Shown: positions 28,401-35,575, counted from the stretch's first letter. The stretch is DNA of 61,421 nucleotides from Ardenticatenaceae bacterium (GCA_030065875.1 JASJCR010000043.1:1-61421), one strand, 5' to 3'. Numbers and translations: made by a program. Notes: generated by a model not told the origin, from the letters alone.

Positions 28401-30562
28401 TCAGAGTCATCTAGCCATTGGCTCACGGGCGTGCCGAGTGTGCGGGGCTGGTCTTCAAAAGCTGTTTTAACCGGCAAATTACCATAGTGGCCTGCTTCAT
28501 AAGGAATGTAAATCTCTAAAAACGGCACAATCCGCACATCGCCGTCTCCAGCGTTGGCGGCGCTACTGCGGTTATTTGTGTCAATGGCGTTGGCGAAGGT
28601 GGTGTCTAGCACCCGCTGAATCTGCCCTTCTCTGTCCCCACTCGGCCAATCATAAACATTGCCAAACAGCGTGAGGTTGTGTGAATCGGCCGGAACAATC
28701 TGCATATCGACATAGGTCGGCGTGTCTATCGTAAGGTTCTGGAAATTAACTTTGAATTTTTTATCTCCGCTGAAATTACCGGCCGGAGGGGTATACGGAG
28801 AGAGGTCGATGTCATCAGAAATGTTGTCGTTATCGTTGTCCCCATCAAATATATCTGGTGTGCCGTCCCCATCGGTATCGGCACAGCCTTTGGTCGGGTC
28901 AAAGCTGGTATCAGCGGCGGCCAAAGTGGGGCATTCTGAACCATCCGCAATGCCATCTCGATTGCTATCGTCCCGTCTTGGATCGAGGTACCACATCACA
29001 CCACTACTATCTGTAAAACCGGTTACCTCATAAAAGTCACTAATCCCATCCCCGTCTGTGTCTTCATAGGCAGGTTCTGTGCCGATGAAGTTCACCTCGT
29101 CGCCATCAGACAGGCCATCCCCATCGGTATCGGTTGAATCGGTGACCCCTGAGCAGTTAGTGGGGGCACCAAGATAAGCACAGCTGTCCCAAAAATCTTC
29201 GTCGGCGTCGCTTAGACCGTCATTGTCCGTGTCCGTGGAAGTGATGGGTGTGGAGCTTTGGAGCGTCACCGCACTGACATCGGCCAGCCCGTAATTTTCT
29301 ATGGTGAAGGGGTCTGATGTCTGTGCATCAAACTCTTTTTGAAGCGCATAATCAGACGGGGTGTCCAGCGGGTTGCTGTGGGGATCAAAATCTGATTCGT
29401 ATTGAGAGGCAATAATTTCTTGATTTTCCCGCGCTTCTTCCTGCACGGCCTGATTTTCTGTTTGGCGGGTGAACTGCGCGTCATAAAAGGCATGGACTTG
29501 GGTGCTTTGCAGGAGCGGGCCGGCAACCATGGTGCCGGTCACGACAAGGACGACGATACGGTAAATTACTTTAGGGTCCCAATGTTGGTACGCCCAGAGC
29601 GCTATGGCCATGAAGGCGAAGAGCAGTATGGCTGAGGCGATGAGGTCGTTTTGGATCGTGGCCGGCAAACGATGGGTAAACCAAACGGACGGGTCTTCTA
29701 CCAACCCCGTCTGCGCGGCCGTGAGCCGCGCCATGTCATAATCCATAAACTCAGTTTGAATACGGGCGGTAATTTCATCCCCGTTTGGTTGCCGAGGGAG
29801 TTCTAAATCGATCGCCAAATAGCTGGGCAACCCCTCTGGGTTGATCCAAATTTCCCCTTGCCCTGTCGCCTCTTTTAGATGATCTGACACACCGAGTGAA
29901 ATACCGTTGGGTAGCTCACCTGAGGCTCGTAGGGCGGCTTCCATGTCGTCTCTGACATACTGAGCAAAGGCCTGCCCATCAACATCAAAGGTGTAACGAG
30001 TAAAAGACAACGTGAGGTCGCTGCCGTCTGGTTTGGTAAAACTGCGGGTTTCTTCATCACCGAGCTGGATATTGACCGCACCAGCCAAAAATGCCATCGG
30101 GTCACCGGCCGGGGCGAACATATCCGTGTATCCATCAACCTCTTCCCATTCGTTGAGACCGACACGGCCGTAGCTTTTACCATTGACAACGCGCATAGAA
30201 ACGGCTTGCTCTTCAAAACCTGCTCGCCACAATTTCGTGAGCAGCTCTTCGTTTAGCCGGTCTGCTTCACCCTCCACATAAATGCGATCTTGGCGGTTAT
30301 CTCGGCCGGCGTTTTCCAAGCTGTTGGCCGGAACGGTGGTCTGCAACATGTTTGTGCGGAAGGCATAGCTGCCGCTTTCATAGGCCAATTCCCAAGCAAG
30401 CTCCACCGCTTCCTGGGCGGAGGGTGAACTGCTTTCTTGGCGTACGGCTGTTTCTGAACCGACCTCTCCGGGAGCGGCCGAGGTGGAACCGGCTGTGCCA
30501 AATAGGATAATACTGACAATAATAGAAAGAAAAACGAAAGAAAAAAAGCGAAAATGTTTCAT
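16418..30562 (-). CDS. giant multidomain surface protein (TSP3, LamG x7, Ig-like, SdrD-B x6)
   Basis: A 4714-residue exported protein. The start ATG 30562 has AGGAAA upstream and is followed by a signal peptide (MKHFRFFSFVFLSIIVSIIL). In order: a LppX/LolA-like region (about 30-290); two hydrophobic segments (about 304-350); thrombospondin type-3 calcium repeats (about 435-590, DTDGDGLSDGDE pattern); a unique region; a cluster of about six hydrophobic helices (about 1160-1330); more TSP3 repeats (about 1565-1690); seven LamG/concanavalin-like modules (about 1710-3140 and 3390-3620) mixed with Ig-like domains; a cadherin/VCBS-like domain (about 3910-4000); and six SdrD-B repeats (about 4000-4714, each with a W-D-x-N-G-D-G-K motif). 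There is no LPxTG motif or C-terminal anchor. Probable role: adhesion or cell-cell contact, Ca2+-stabilised, possibly held by its own membrane helices. Substrate unknown. Confidence 0.88.
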   Translation of the reverse strand: MKHFRFFSFVFLSIIVSIILFGTAGSTSAAPGEVGSETAVRQESSSPSAQEAVELAWELAYESGSYAFRTNMLQTTVPANSLENAGRDNRQDRIYVEGEADRLNEELLTKLWRAGFEEQAVSMRVVNGKSYGRVGLNEWEEVDGYTDMFAPAGDPMAFLAGAVNIQLGDEETRSFTKPDGSDLTLSFTRYTFDVDGQAFAQYVRDDMEAALRASGELPNGISLGVSDHLKEATGQGEIWINPEGLPSYLAIDLELPRQPNGDEITARIQTEFMDYDMARLTAAQTGLVEDPSVWFTHRLPATIQNDLIASAILLFAFMAIALWAYQHWDPKVIYRIVVLVVTGTMVAGPLLQSTQVHAFYDAQFTRQTENQAVQEEARENQEIIASQYESDFDPHSNPLDTPSDYALQKEFDAQTSDPFTIENYGLADVSAVTLQSSTPITSTDTDNDGLSDADEDFWDSCAYLGAPTNCSGVTDSTDTDGDGLSDGDEVNFIGTEPAYEDTDGDGISDFYEVTGFTDSSGVMWYLDPRRDDSNRDGIADGSECPTLAAADTSFDPTKGCADTDGDGTPDIFDGDNDNDNISDDIDLSPYTPPAGNFSGDKKFKVNFQNLTIDTPTYVDMQIVPADSHNLTLFGNVYDWPSGDREGQIQRVLDTTFANAIDTNNRSSAANAGDGDVRIVPFLEIYIPYEAGHYGNLPVKTAFEDQPRTLGTPVSQWLDDSELSQFGIGVTDADATSGDLQVLVPLNIVTSDRDNSPVAFSAKMFYYPEQGTSNVVNWGKDHEMRLVWMVQMLTDNCPQAKPNCTDAERVESLQVIHVYDDQWRLGGISASQDYGLDVALLYEDPAIDTDRTTDDFLWASSAFLSNAFIRGIDCPVITNNGLCDSSAQDGRRDVTLANAVTAIDTWSGGISNIAGKTFSYDHEAYLTHIWITETVALLDEKFTPYQNNANETVNPTIMTLKEGTKQTVNLDATAQITDTVTSFDFDDTKVPKLTVVSMNWATYYDADATNEVKWAKYDLESYLTLLDYQLQTQEYFQAASNSLLDADAAEGKRLFVQLYYQAMYRGAIGMVETDGKVAWVESSEIKEAGYEPGFPTATWKGTVYVSLIYLLSAGSALKTKIQNSSTAFWANFKSTYSFLYNNALADYARFSGYKTKLAFAGAFATAHALIVIGAALVLAGYITGNEVVKKVGIIVLNVSSVIVLSMFLSTLSFQLASAGLALNASFKSLTAIAKGFQLFGVIPFIFTVVLSLTFAGIAAGLTGAQAGSIEFTLIWVSAVAQIIVGLLLLVITLSLGWIGALISLIILLVDAALAIFGQGGFQEWLTNAIAKAIYKTDLLVHNLSDGNRLGIGFDQVRLSNPEQGFVVGNSLLITSVVTSTLDVRSRVDIINKTGFDETFFKYSLTQDPVLEKLSINDGSPEIAALINTFSDGRGWKIVEPAYHQEPIFCNATGDFCSYLPWHYIRNVQNITNTQAIPLSAVGSGVNRTMEGEVWLNEYFRVFYEGCWKIAWTFGCTFYPVEDNSTIPIGEYLVFDVLPNTVTEFSRVYAWDNHPSSVAFPIQTDLDNDGLLSITQGGTDTNDGLVDSDGDKLSDPFELARGLNEGSVDTDGDGLNDYDEFVYETNPLSADSDGDGLTDYTEVVTGWLVPINAAATSFTRVWSNPNLADEDNDSLTDLEELTFATNPYVPTDPSILRTFVTFEGLGVAEKSTPIVYLPFEETGTGAFFSDVSGFGLRFECNQAGGTCPTADQPGQIGRAADFSPGDNITLIGQEVDLDTEVTLAAWINPDALSSIDPIINIGDQDAVLEISANQLVFTIKINGLSESVIVPGVVQTGVYQHVAGTYDGTTMRLYLNGSEVGSTPVSGAINHRSGFMTIGVAPINETFDGRIDEVAVFEAALSETEISGLMVGRYESNDLIIAPGAELSYGVTVTNSHPVLNAAGRLAATSQYAQPAIPDPEMVLNFEPDEYIITVPNSSGEGSQVNCIGDGSCPTSTAGKYGRAIEFDGQNDVLSLPPFIYGRTNATVAFWIKIDALPAANQRMTIIDTVRSADGAPVAGDVDVWLDSSGYLWFDIEGDTPNSLSTSCSTGNNGDNCGTIDSSWTQPHRSDTQLVAGADYVHVLWSGSKLYINGDFDSWYISNGRPNLHVGPGTFGNNNASTSDLDGAIDELAIYQQIMDRDESNIDRVLRVFNGDYYMFGGGVSDSIPVALYDFNEYQAFGPSVANDTFENAAGDPLVCASLDTCPALVSDGQVGDSIDFDGANDSLPFVAKVNQDTVDITMYVKPHTLPAANQVSFLIESEYVSFGSAVTPANFGLNNQGQLLHVYAPDLDPTQFGQVVSDFNFGSALNQWTKIQFAFATNRTSGCFYELTVTVDDDTNNAKETYLSDCGGSVLVGNGRLGSRLDGTGNFDGQIDEFKVTYFDDTPGVNETKTLYDVSFVAPKITTEFGWLDSITRGRTAFCETAVSCPDHTVAGKYGNGVAFDGADDYLFANEVALNNRSFTLAGWFKRDSVGRYDFLVHQGILANNQGLHFGFLPNNQFTCAFYGNDLNTAAYTDTEWHHWACTYDVDSNTRTIYRDGVQVAQDNPSSPYLGSGVIQIGRATNGVYTDGTLDDLYILPDALDRDGIAALMTNAYPAITFPNPFVTFTAGPRTSVYAEGTAQVASQVTNSQHTFDTEVDVGLQTQPIPYPVVDNNSGNLIMYMPFDDLPLSTSFDNVIGVDMSCMDSDTERCPEAGLRGRVNRTVYFDGTSDLLYSGNGLSADDGMTIAAWVKADRGTVFSAGPMELDIGRVGLRNMCRTPNDVIPGLVFEEFSFDMPENEWVHVAATISKSSGTASVYVNGVPAGTFDSCLNDYPNNALNTTFFTDLTVGGNTPALGFDPLLGYVDDLRVYNAELNQAAVQNLFNNSAAVMQFEFDEGDEATAYIDATQNGYVGIPTLITATPAPVYDPSPGTKGQIGNTALFNGGGSITVADAAPNINFSQDFTIMTWINTTASNVKILTETDGDAIWETGEKAFYIDPQGKLVFNGFANGVITTDAAVNDGLWKHVAFTWSSTGNTPRMYINGKLVGSSGFYVANQEDIATNIIKIGAAAHGFGNFDGQLDELAIYQRALTQDEMRNVYSRELIWYRDTASTIITVDADNPIVRFLSGTYHDNMPIDLVFSAVDATSDIQQVQFGLKAPSASDYTWTIVEPCESQAALFNSAIYCVEIDPSSGELDGEGKYDLKLRAYDAVGNMSELTDFVYVDDTAPVVTTQFNGEWVAAVEPDDNTNSWTVTIEGTATDPNISGGFPGSGLANNGQSGIAVTVYNEWGDPVGDGPQQGLLNQDGSWSVDYRFLGLPPQGRFVIEGIVLDQVGNQSAAFTLPIIGTANTFRMDEQPAEPEINLWNMSENITGTFVISGTVVDQLDPASAVVQYRFEEQAGATIFYDSSGENAHGLCDQCPTAGVAGKYGQAAGFDNGKYITVTGTDDAITDTLTSGLNPISNTFSVATWVNLEAIVNPQTILSQQDGTGTGTDWLWVDANGYLSSSLGNAALHTTAPLTINEWYHVALTYDGTDLSLYINGTLAAIAAESMTAADGNWLVGISKDGVTAPLFGQLDEFIIADQPLSVEEIRALAEADVSGVATTEVWLEPFTSFTETIGIPVWENATLIGNVGDKVGQWQYAIPDNLEGFHRIHLRGGDATGNGSGLRTVWSGVIDTAAPAIDFTAQIVGEDTFRAYEYTIDITDFALVESRITHPCDDADLTYSYYDRPGQPLDGLAYAAYATCRVPVDNGNPAAIPSITVKACDALGNCSEVTRQPSPIGVSNLVITAPTDGSSAPFASPFTISGGIVTVEEQVLDVAVTVNGVVIGNFLPTIDVSGTWSTDLWTPSEPGPYTITVEAQMSSGNSIKDTVVVELIPSESAAPTAVDDVVVTTQDTTTTIDVLVNDSDPDGDPISLVSLTQPQNGTAAISGSQVVYTPTAGYTGADSFTYTIQDDTGLTSSATVSVTVNDPAIGQIEVAVWDDQNGDGKKQNDEPPINGVVINLLDAGTNEVIAAGISADGLAVLPSPAGTYRIEAVKPDGHAFTLYNKGSNENIDSDVRRNNGRSATFTLAADQLISNIDVGLWSPATVQAEVWDDQNGDGKKQAGEPLIMTPVMVKLLDSGNNELQAAETISGVVTFTGVPADTLVKLEFAEPSGYALTQYNKGSNENIDSDARRSNGRTDTFKSTKGAQLISNMDAGYWSPASVQAQIWDDRNGDGKRQSNEPLITTEVTVNLLDSSNALLQTTKSVNGLATFTGIPADTDVKLEFVLPQDHAFTLYNQGGNEAIDSDARRTNGRTDVFKSSRGAQLITNMDVGLWSPGQIEAETWDDQNGDGKRQNGEPPVTGITVALLYADNTPVIDPATSEPVTGTSDVAGIALLSYVPADVDVKLEFVDSVNGYPLTQFNKGSNENIDSDARRTNGRTDTFRTSKGAETITNMDAGFWSPATVQAEIWDDLNGDGKKQNGEPLILIPVTVNLLDAGNNLIQTTTSVDGVATFTGVPADTEVKLEFVLPNDHAFTLFNQGRNETIDSDARRSNGRTDTFKSNRGAQLITHVDAGLWSPGQVEAEVWLDANGDGKQQNSEAPIAGVTTNLLYANNTPVLDPDGNPVTAVTDSSGVATLSYVPADVSVKLEFDAPDGYDFTLYNQGNNERIDSDARRSNGRTNPFKTTKGQHTITDWDAGLLTP
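16425..18575 (-). repeat. six tandem SdrD-B coding repeats
   Basis: About six copies of a unit of about 350 bases encode the C-terminal SdrD-B domains. Each carries the words WDDxNGDGKxQ, NExIDSDxRRxNGRT and DAGxWSP at the same spacing. Copies are similar enough at DNA level (for example the NGRTDTFK and DSDARR codons) that recombination between them could change repeat number. Confidence 0.8.
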
Positions 30563-31058
30563 ATTATTGGTTTCCTGAATATAAATTGTGAAGAGCAATT
30601 TTGGAAGGTTGTTAGCTGCCCAAAGTTATAGATGTATGCTTTGGTTCAAACGCGACACTGTAGGACGGTGCTTTTGCTGTAATGATCAAATTACGCTTGA
30701 GACCGATCCGCAGATATCGGTACAATAGTACTAATGAAGCGTGAGGTGAACGTGAGGTGACGTGATTTAACGTGAGGTGATAGCCAATTAGCAGCCCAAA
30801 TCTATTTGAGCGTGATTTTTTTCAGATATACTAGATAAGGTCCAATACAGGGGTTGCTTACCAATCCGATCTTGCGCTTTACCAATGGTTGGGAGCTTTA
30901 AATTGAAGCGTTTTGATCCGATGCTTAACCGGGATGTGCATGCTCAAATGCAAAATATTTTGATTCTGGTATACAGTCTAAACAACTTGACAACTTTATA
31001 AAATGATAGTGGGTGCAAATAACATCGACGGGGAGCAACCACTCAGTAGGTTATCAAA
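30563..31058. promoter_or_regulatory. divergent promoter region between surface protein and SARP-like regulator
   Basis: This 496-base region separates two divergently transcribed genes. It must contain both promoters; I cannot name -10/-35 boxes with confidence. It holds the phased direct repeats at 30741-30780. No gene is seen. Confidence 0.55.
30741..30780. promoter_or_regulatory. helically phased direct repeats, candidate SARP-type operator
   Basis: GTGAGGTGA occurs at 30741, 30752 and 30772, with the variant GTGATTTAA at 30762. Start-to-start distances are 11, 10 and 10 bases, about one DNA turn. SARP-family activators are known to bind direct repeats of short heptamer-like units at 11-base spacing. 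The gene at 31059 encodes such a regulator, so self-regulation and control of the giant gene are plausible. The site lies about 180 bases upstream of the giant gene start and 280 upstream of the regulator. Confidence 0.6.
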
Positions 31059-34000
31059 TTGGCACAATATAAATTGTTGGGGTCTTTTACAATTGAAGAA
31101 AACGGTCAGCCATCTGAGCTGCTGAAAAGTGACAAAGGGTGTGCGCTCTTAGCCTATCTGATTGTCATGGGTGAGACACAACCGCGTGAAAAAGTAGCTG
31201 ATTTGGTATGGGATGCAGAATCGACGAGGAAAGCCCTGCAAAATCTAAGACAGCTTCTTTCCTCCGTTTTACGTGGCAAAGTGGCTGAATTGCAGATCGA
31301 GCGCAAGCGCCTGACGTTTACGGCCGTTACGGAAACGTTTGTTGACTTGTACCAGATGGAAGAAGCGTTTGTTAGTCGCAATCTGGAGCAAATTGATGCG
31401 GGGTTGCGGCTTTACAAAGGGGATCTACTGGCCGACTTTTATCTGCATGATGCCCCTCGTTTTAACGAGTGGCTGCTCGTGGCCCGGGAGCAGTTGCGGC
31501 AGCGGGTCTGGGATCGGTTTCATCAAGTTTGTCTGGGATATGAGACTCGCCGGCTGTGGCCACAGGGGATTGATCTCATCCGCCACTGGTTAACTTTAGA
31601 TAATCTTGATGAGGTGATTCATCGGCGGCTGATGCGGTTTCTCGCGGCCGATGGTCAAGTCGACGCAGCACTTCAGCAATATGCATCTTGCCAACAGATC
31701 ATACGAGATGAACTGGGGATTGAGCCGGAGAAAGCAACGACGAATCTAGCCGCGCAGATTGAGCAGATGATACGGCCGGCGGCGGGGAATTTGCCAGCTC
31801 CGGGGGCGCTCCCGCCCAATGCCTATTTGCCGTTTCACCGTAATGCGGCATTTACGGGACGGTCAGATGAATTAAAGCAGGTGGCCAAGTTGCTGTTGCC
31901 ACCGCAGGGGGTGGAGCACCGCCTGCCGCAGACGGCTGTTATCTCTGGCATTGGCGGTTTAGGGAAGAGCCAATTGGCGGTAGAGTACGCGTATCGCTAC
32001 GGCCGTTTCTATCCCGGTGGCGTTTTCTGGCTAAGCTTTGCTGATGCTGAAAACGTCATCGAAGAAGTGGCTTTTATTGGGGGAGAGCGCGGCATGAAGC
32101 TGTATCAGCAGTCAGACAAGTTGACCCAATCTCAACAGATCGCCAAAGTACAAAATGCTTGGCAGGAGTCGGAGGCAAGACTCCTCATTTTTGACAACTG
32201 TGAAGATGAGTTGTTGCTGACGGAGTGGTTACCGGTGACCGGGGGATGCAGCGTCTTGGTTACCAGTCGTCGGGGTGCATGGCCGTTGGAAATGCCGCTG
32301 GCTGAGCTGCCTTTAAGCACTTTATCATCGTCTGCAAGTGTTGCCTTTTTGCAGGGGATGGTAAGGCGATTGTCTGCCCAAGATGCGGCCGAGATCGCGG
32401 CAGAATTGGGCAGCCTGCCTCTTGCGCTGCAAATGGCCGGTCATTATTTACAGAGGCATAAACAGGTACAACCAAGCGATTATTTGACCCAGCTTGAAGC
32501 AGCCGCATTGCTACATCATGATTCCCTGCAGGGGAAATTTAGCCGCTATTCGCCTACCGGTCATGAGCTGCATGTAGCCCAGACTTTTTATCTGAGTTTT
32601 CAGCGACTGGATGTGGCTGATCCTGTAGATGAGATGGCGCGAAAGTTGCTGGCGCGGACAGCAGTCTTCACGCCTGGGAATCCCATACCGAAGGCTCTGC
32701 TGCTATCGGCCGTCTTGAGAGCTTCCCCAGTACCTTTGGGGTTAAAAAGATTAGCTGAAGCAGGCTTGAGACGGTTGGTGGGAATTGGCTTTTTGACCGT
32801 AGGGGCGGATGAAACAATCATGATACACCGTTTGGTCGCCGCTTTTGTGGAAAACGTTTTGGAGAATGATGTTGATCATCAGCCGGCCCAAAAAGACGTG
32901 GAAGCGGCCGTGATCGACACGCTTACTGCCTACAAGCAAGAAGGTGATCAATATTTTATCCGCCTGCCGTTTGCGGCTGTTCATCTGCGTTCGATTACGC
33001 GTAAAGCGCTTGTGAAGGAAGATTTGCAAAGCGGCCGGTTGGCCGCCTTATGGGGATCACATCTATTTACCTCTTCTGAGTACGACCGCGCGCGGCCGTA
33101 TCTTGAACATGCCTTAAGGGTCCGGCAGCAGCTGCTAGAACCCACAGACCCAGAGGTTTTGGAAAGCCTAACCCATATCGGCTGGCTACTATACCGCTTA
33201 GGTAAATTCGACGAAGCAGCACCGATATTTGAACAAATTTTAGCGATTCGTGAATTGCAGCCGGAACCAAATTTAGCCGAATTGGCCATTGCTTTGCGGG
33301 ACTTAGGCGCATTGTATTGGCGGCTGACTGAACATGACAAAGCACTGGCTTACCACGAGCGAGAGTTAGCCTTGCGTCGTCAACATTTTGGGTCAACACA
33401 TCCGCTCGTTGCCCAAAGCTTGAACACAATCGGCAGTATCTACGGCTCGATGGGGCAATACAACCAAGCCAGATTTTTTCAAGAGCAGTCCCTGGAGATT
33501 TATGAACAATCTGAAGATCAAGAAGAATCGGTTGGTGCCCGTCTACTAAGTAATTTAGCGACAACATATAACCTGCTGGGAGATTACGCCACGGCCAGAA
33601 AGCATGCCGAACGGGCTTTTCAAATTCGCCAGAGGATTTTCAGCGAAAATCATTATTATATGGCCAGCAGTATGTTGACACTTGGGAGCATCCTGACAAA
33701 TCTTGGAGAGTTTGAAGCGGCTCGGCCGTATTTTGAGAAGTCACTCTCTACTCTAGAAGAGAGGTTGGGTCGTCAGCATTTGCAGATGGTGCGGGGAATG
33801 ATCCACTGGGGCAACTGGTTGTTTCGCACGGGGGATCGTCAAGCGGCACAAATGGTGTTGCTGGAAGCGTTAGAGATTCAGAAAATGCTTAAGCCGATTC
33901 ACGCACAAACGGCCTTGGTTTCAAGCTTACTGGGTGAACTTTATATGGAACAAGAGGAGATGACGACCGCACGGCCGTTTCTAGATCGAGCATTGGAGAT

Positions 34001-34214
34001 TTGGAGCCAGGTTCATAAAGAAGAAAGTTTGGATAGAGCTCGATCATTGATGTTACTGGGGCGGTGGCATCAGGCAAAACAGAATAATAGATTAGCTATG
34101 GAAAATTTTGAAAAAGCACGAACCATTTACAAGAAGAATTTGCCAATTGACCATCCTGATATTCAACGAGTTGAGCAAAGCGTGACAGATCTGGCAAAAG
34201 ACATGGTTGTTTAG
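31059..34214 (+). CDS. SARP/AfsR-like regulator: winged helix, BTAD, NB-ARC ATPase, TPR
   Basis: A 1051-residue cytoplasmic regulator. The N-terminal winged-helix-like region (about 1-95, starting YKLLGSFTIEENGQ) and bacterial transcriptional activator domain (about 98-240, with YKGDLLADFY and CQQIIRDELGIEPE) match SARP proteins. An NB-ARC ATPase follows, with Walker A GIGGLGKS at 297-304, a Walker B-like RLLIFDNCED, VTSRRGAWPLEM and LGSLPLALQMAGHYL. The C-terminal third is a row of TPRs (about 690-1040) that would sense a signal or protein. I accept TTG 31059 as the start because the DNA-binding domain begins at once and the next ATG would delete part of it. It is divergent from the giant surface gene and upstream of the small anchored protein and pilin. 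Confidence 0.88.
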   Translation: MAQYKLLGSFTIEENGQPSELLKSDKGCALLAYLIVMGETQPREKVADLVWDAESTRKALQNLRQLLSSVLRGKVAELQIERKRLTFTAVTETFVDLYQMEEAFVSRNLEQIDAGLRLYKGDLLADFYLHDAPRFNEWLLVAREQLRQRVWDRFHQVCLGYETRRLWPQGIDLIRHWLTLDNLDEVIHRRLMRFLAADGQVDAALQQYASCQQIIRDELGIEPEKATTNLAAQIEQMIRPAAGNLPAPGALPPNAYLPFHRNAAFTGRSDELKQVAKLLLPPQGVEHRLPQTAVISGIGGLGKSQLAVEYAYRYGRFYPGGVFWLSFADAENVIEEVAFIGGERGMKLYQQSDKLTQSQQIAKVQNAWQESEARLLIFDNCEDELLLTEWLPVTGGCSVLVTSRRGAWPLEMPLAELPLSTLSSSASVAFLQGMVRRLSAQDAAEIAAELGSLPLALQMAGHYLQRHKQVQPSDYLTQLEAAALLHHDSLQGKFSRYSPTGHELHVAQTFYLSFQRLDVADPVDEMARKLLARTAVFTPGNPIPKALLLSAVLRASPVPLGLKRLAEAGLRRLVGIGFLTVGADETIMIHRLVAAFVENVLENDVDHQPAQKDVEAAVIDTLTAYKQEGDQYFIRLPFAAVHLRSITRKALVKEDLQSGRLAALWGSHLFTSSEYDRARPYLEHALRVRQQLLEPTDPEVLESLTHIGWLLYRLGKFDEAAPIFEQILAIRELQPEPNLAELAIALRDLGALYWRLTEHDKALAYHERELALRRQHFGSTHPLVAQSLNTIGSIYGSMGQYNQARFFQEQSLEIYEQSEDQEESVGARLLSNLATTYNLLGDYATARKHAERAFQIRQRIFSENHYYMASSMLTLGSILTNLGEFEAARPYFEKSLSTLEERLGRQHLQMVRGMIHWGNWLFRTGDRQAAQMVLLEALEIQKMLKPIHAQTALVSSLLGELYMEQEEMTTARPFLDRALEIWSQVHKEESLDRARSLMLLGRWHQAKQNNRLAMENFEKARTIYKKNLPIDHPDIQRVEQSVTDLAKDMVV

Positions 34215-34760
34215 CAAGTGAAAGACAATCTAGGTGTCTATTACAAGTTTTGATCTGAAAATGAGCGTCGAGAAGCCAACAAACGACAAATGGGCCGAGA
34301 TTACCTGCATTCTCGAGGCACATGTTTTACCAACAGCGTTTAACGGGACCGGTTGTATTGATTTTCAAGGAAATTAAAGGGTGATTTGCCAAAAGAATAT
34401 AGAACTTTTTTCCTATATAGGAGGGGGTGTTTAGTAAGAATTTTCACAAAGTTTTAACTATACTACAACATAAGGTTAAATTAGCGTTGGTGATTTCTTT
34501 CTCGCCTAAATAGAAAGCTACAGTCAAATATATCAAGCAAAAGCGGCAGATAAATCAAGGTGCCAATTATCATATTAAATCTGTTTAATGTATCATTTTT
34601 TGAACGTGTATCTTTAGTGGTTTTCTGCAGCAAGACCCAAAGGTCCTTTTTGGATTTACTCCGCTAATTGTGTACAATCTTAGAAATTGCTTAAGAAAGT
34701 TTACACCAGCGCGTCAACCTCAGATTTATTAAAACAATCCCTTAAGCATAGGAGTGCCTC
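34215..34760. other. A/T-rich intergenic region
   Basis: This 546-base gap contains no frame I would call a gene. It is clearly richer in A/T than its surroundings and should contain the promoter of the small anchored protein gene. I see no repeat, hairpin or terminator that I can support. Confidence 0.4.
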
Positions 34761-35345
34761 ATGAAGCGAGTTTGTTGGGTTTTTTCTTTATCATTTATCG
34801 TAATTTTGATGCAAGCTTCGCTAGTCCTGGCTCAAACACCGCGTCCAACTCCCACAAACGAACCAGGTGATATCAATTCACAGGATTCAGCTCCCAATGG
34901 CTCGATTCGGGGGACCGCTTATTTAGATCAAAACGGGGATGGCCAATGTGTTGATACCGGTGAACCAACCCATGCCGGTGTCCCCATTGAGTTTGTCAGT
35001 GATGACGGCCAATTTTCCACATTTCTAGCTACTGGCGACAACGGTACTTATGGTTTGGTTGCGGCCGGTTATGGTACCTGGACAGTAAGCGCCCGGCCGA
35101 ATGCCAATGATTTTGTCGTTACGTCGGCCAATTCTCAGAGTGTTTTCATCAGTAAGGAAGAACCGCTGGCCCTAAATATCGATTTCTGTGTTCAGGAAAC
35201 GAGCGGCCCCGTTACTTCCACTACTCTTCTTCCAGCGTCTGGGGCGGCGGCCAACAACTTCTTTTACCATGTCGCTCTGGCGGCCGGCTTGCTGTTAATC
35301 ATTGCCGGTGGTGTGGTTCAGTTAAAGAAACGCGGTGGAGCATAA
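34761..35345 (+). CDS. small SdrD-B-type surface protein with LPxTG-like C-terminal anchor
   Basis: A 194-residue exported protein. It has a signal peptide (1-25, cut near VLAQ), then a Pro/Thr-rich linker. One SdrD-B-like beta-sandwich (about 46-150) begins IRGTAYLDQNGDGQCVDTGE, the same fold as the six C-terminal repeats of the giant protein at 16418-30562. At the end are LPASG (157-161), a hydrophobic helix (about 168-186) and KKRGGA: the layout of a sortase sorting signal, with Ser in place of Thr. AGGAG lies six bases before the ATG. No sortase gene is in the window. It could be a cell-wall or membrane-anchored adaptor for the pilin or giant proteins. Confidence 0.82.
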   Translation: MKRVCWVFSLSFIVILMQASLVLAQTPRPTPTNEPGDINSQDSAPNGSIRGTAYLDQNGDGQCVDTGEPTHAGVPIEFVSDDGQFSTFLATGDNGTYGLVAAGYGTWTVSARPNANDFVVTSANSQSVFISKEEPLALNIDFCVQETSGPVTSTTLLPASGAAANNFFYHVALAAGLLLIIAGGVVQLKKRGGA

Positions 35346-35575
35346 TTAATTAAGATGAGACGTTGAGTTGTTTTAACAGGAAGGAGCAGCTCATCAAAGA
35401 TTTTCATCCGCTCTCACCACGGCTGCCCTCACATCTTCATTATTATTGGCTCTTATCCGTGCTCAAGCCGGGAGAGCCATCTTCTGATTTACTTTGCCAA
35501 CATATTTTTTCATGATTAAGTAATTATTTTTTATCCACAAAATATTATTGATTTATTTGTAAAAGGAGTCCTTTC
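35346..35575. other. spacer upstream of pilin gene
   Basis: This 230-base gap carries a strong ribosome-binding site (AAAGGAG just before ATG 35576) and A/T-rich sequence that could hold a promoter. No other feature is supported. Confidence 0.35.
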
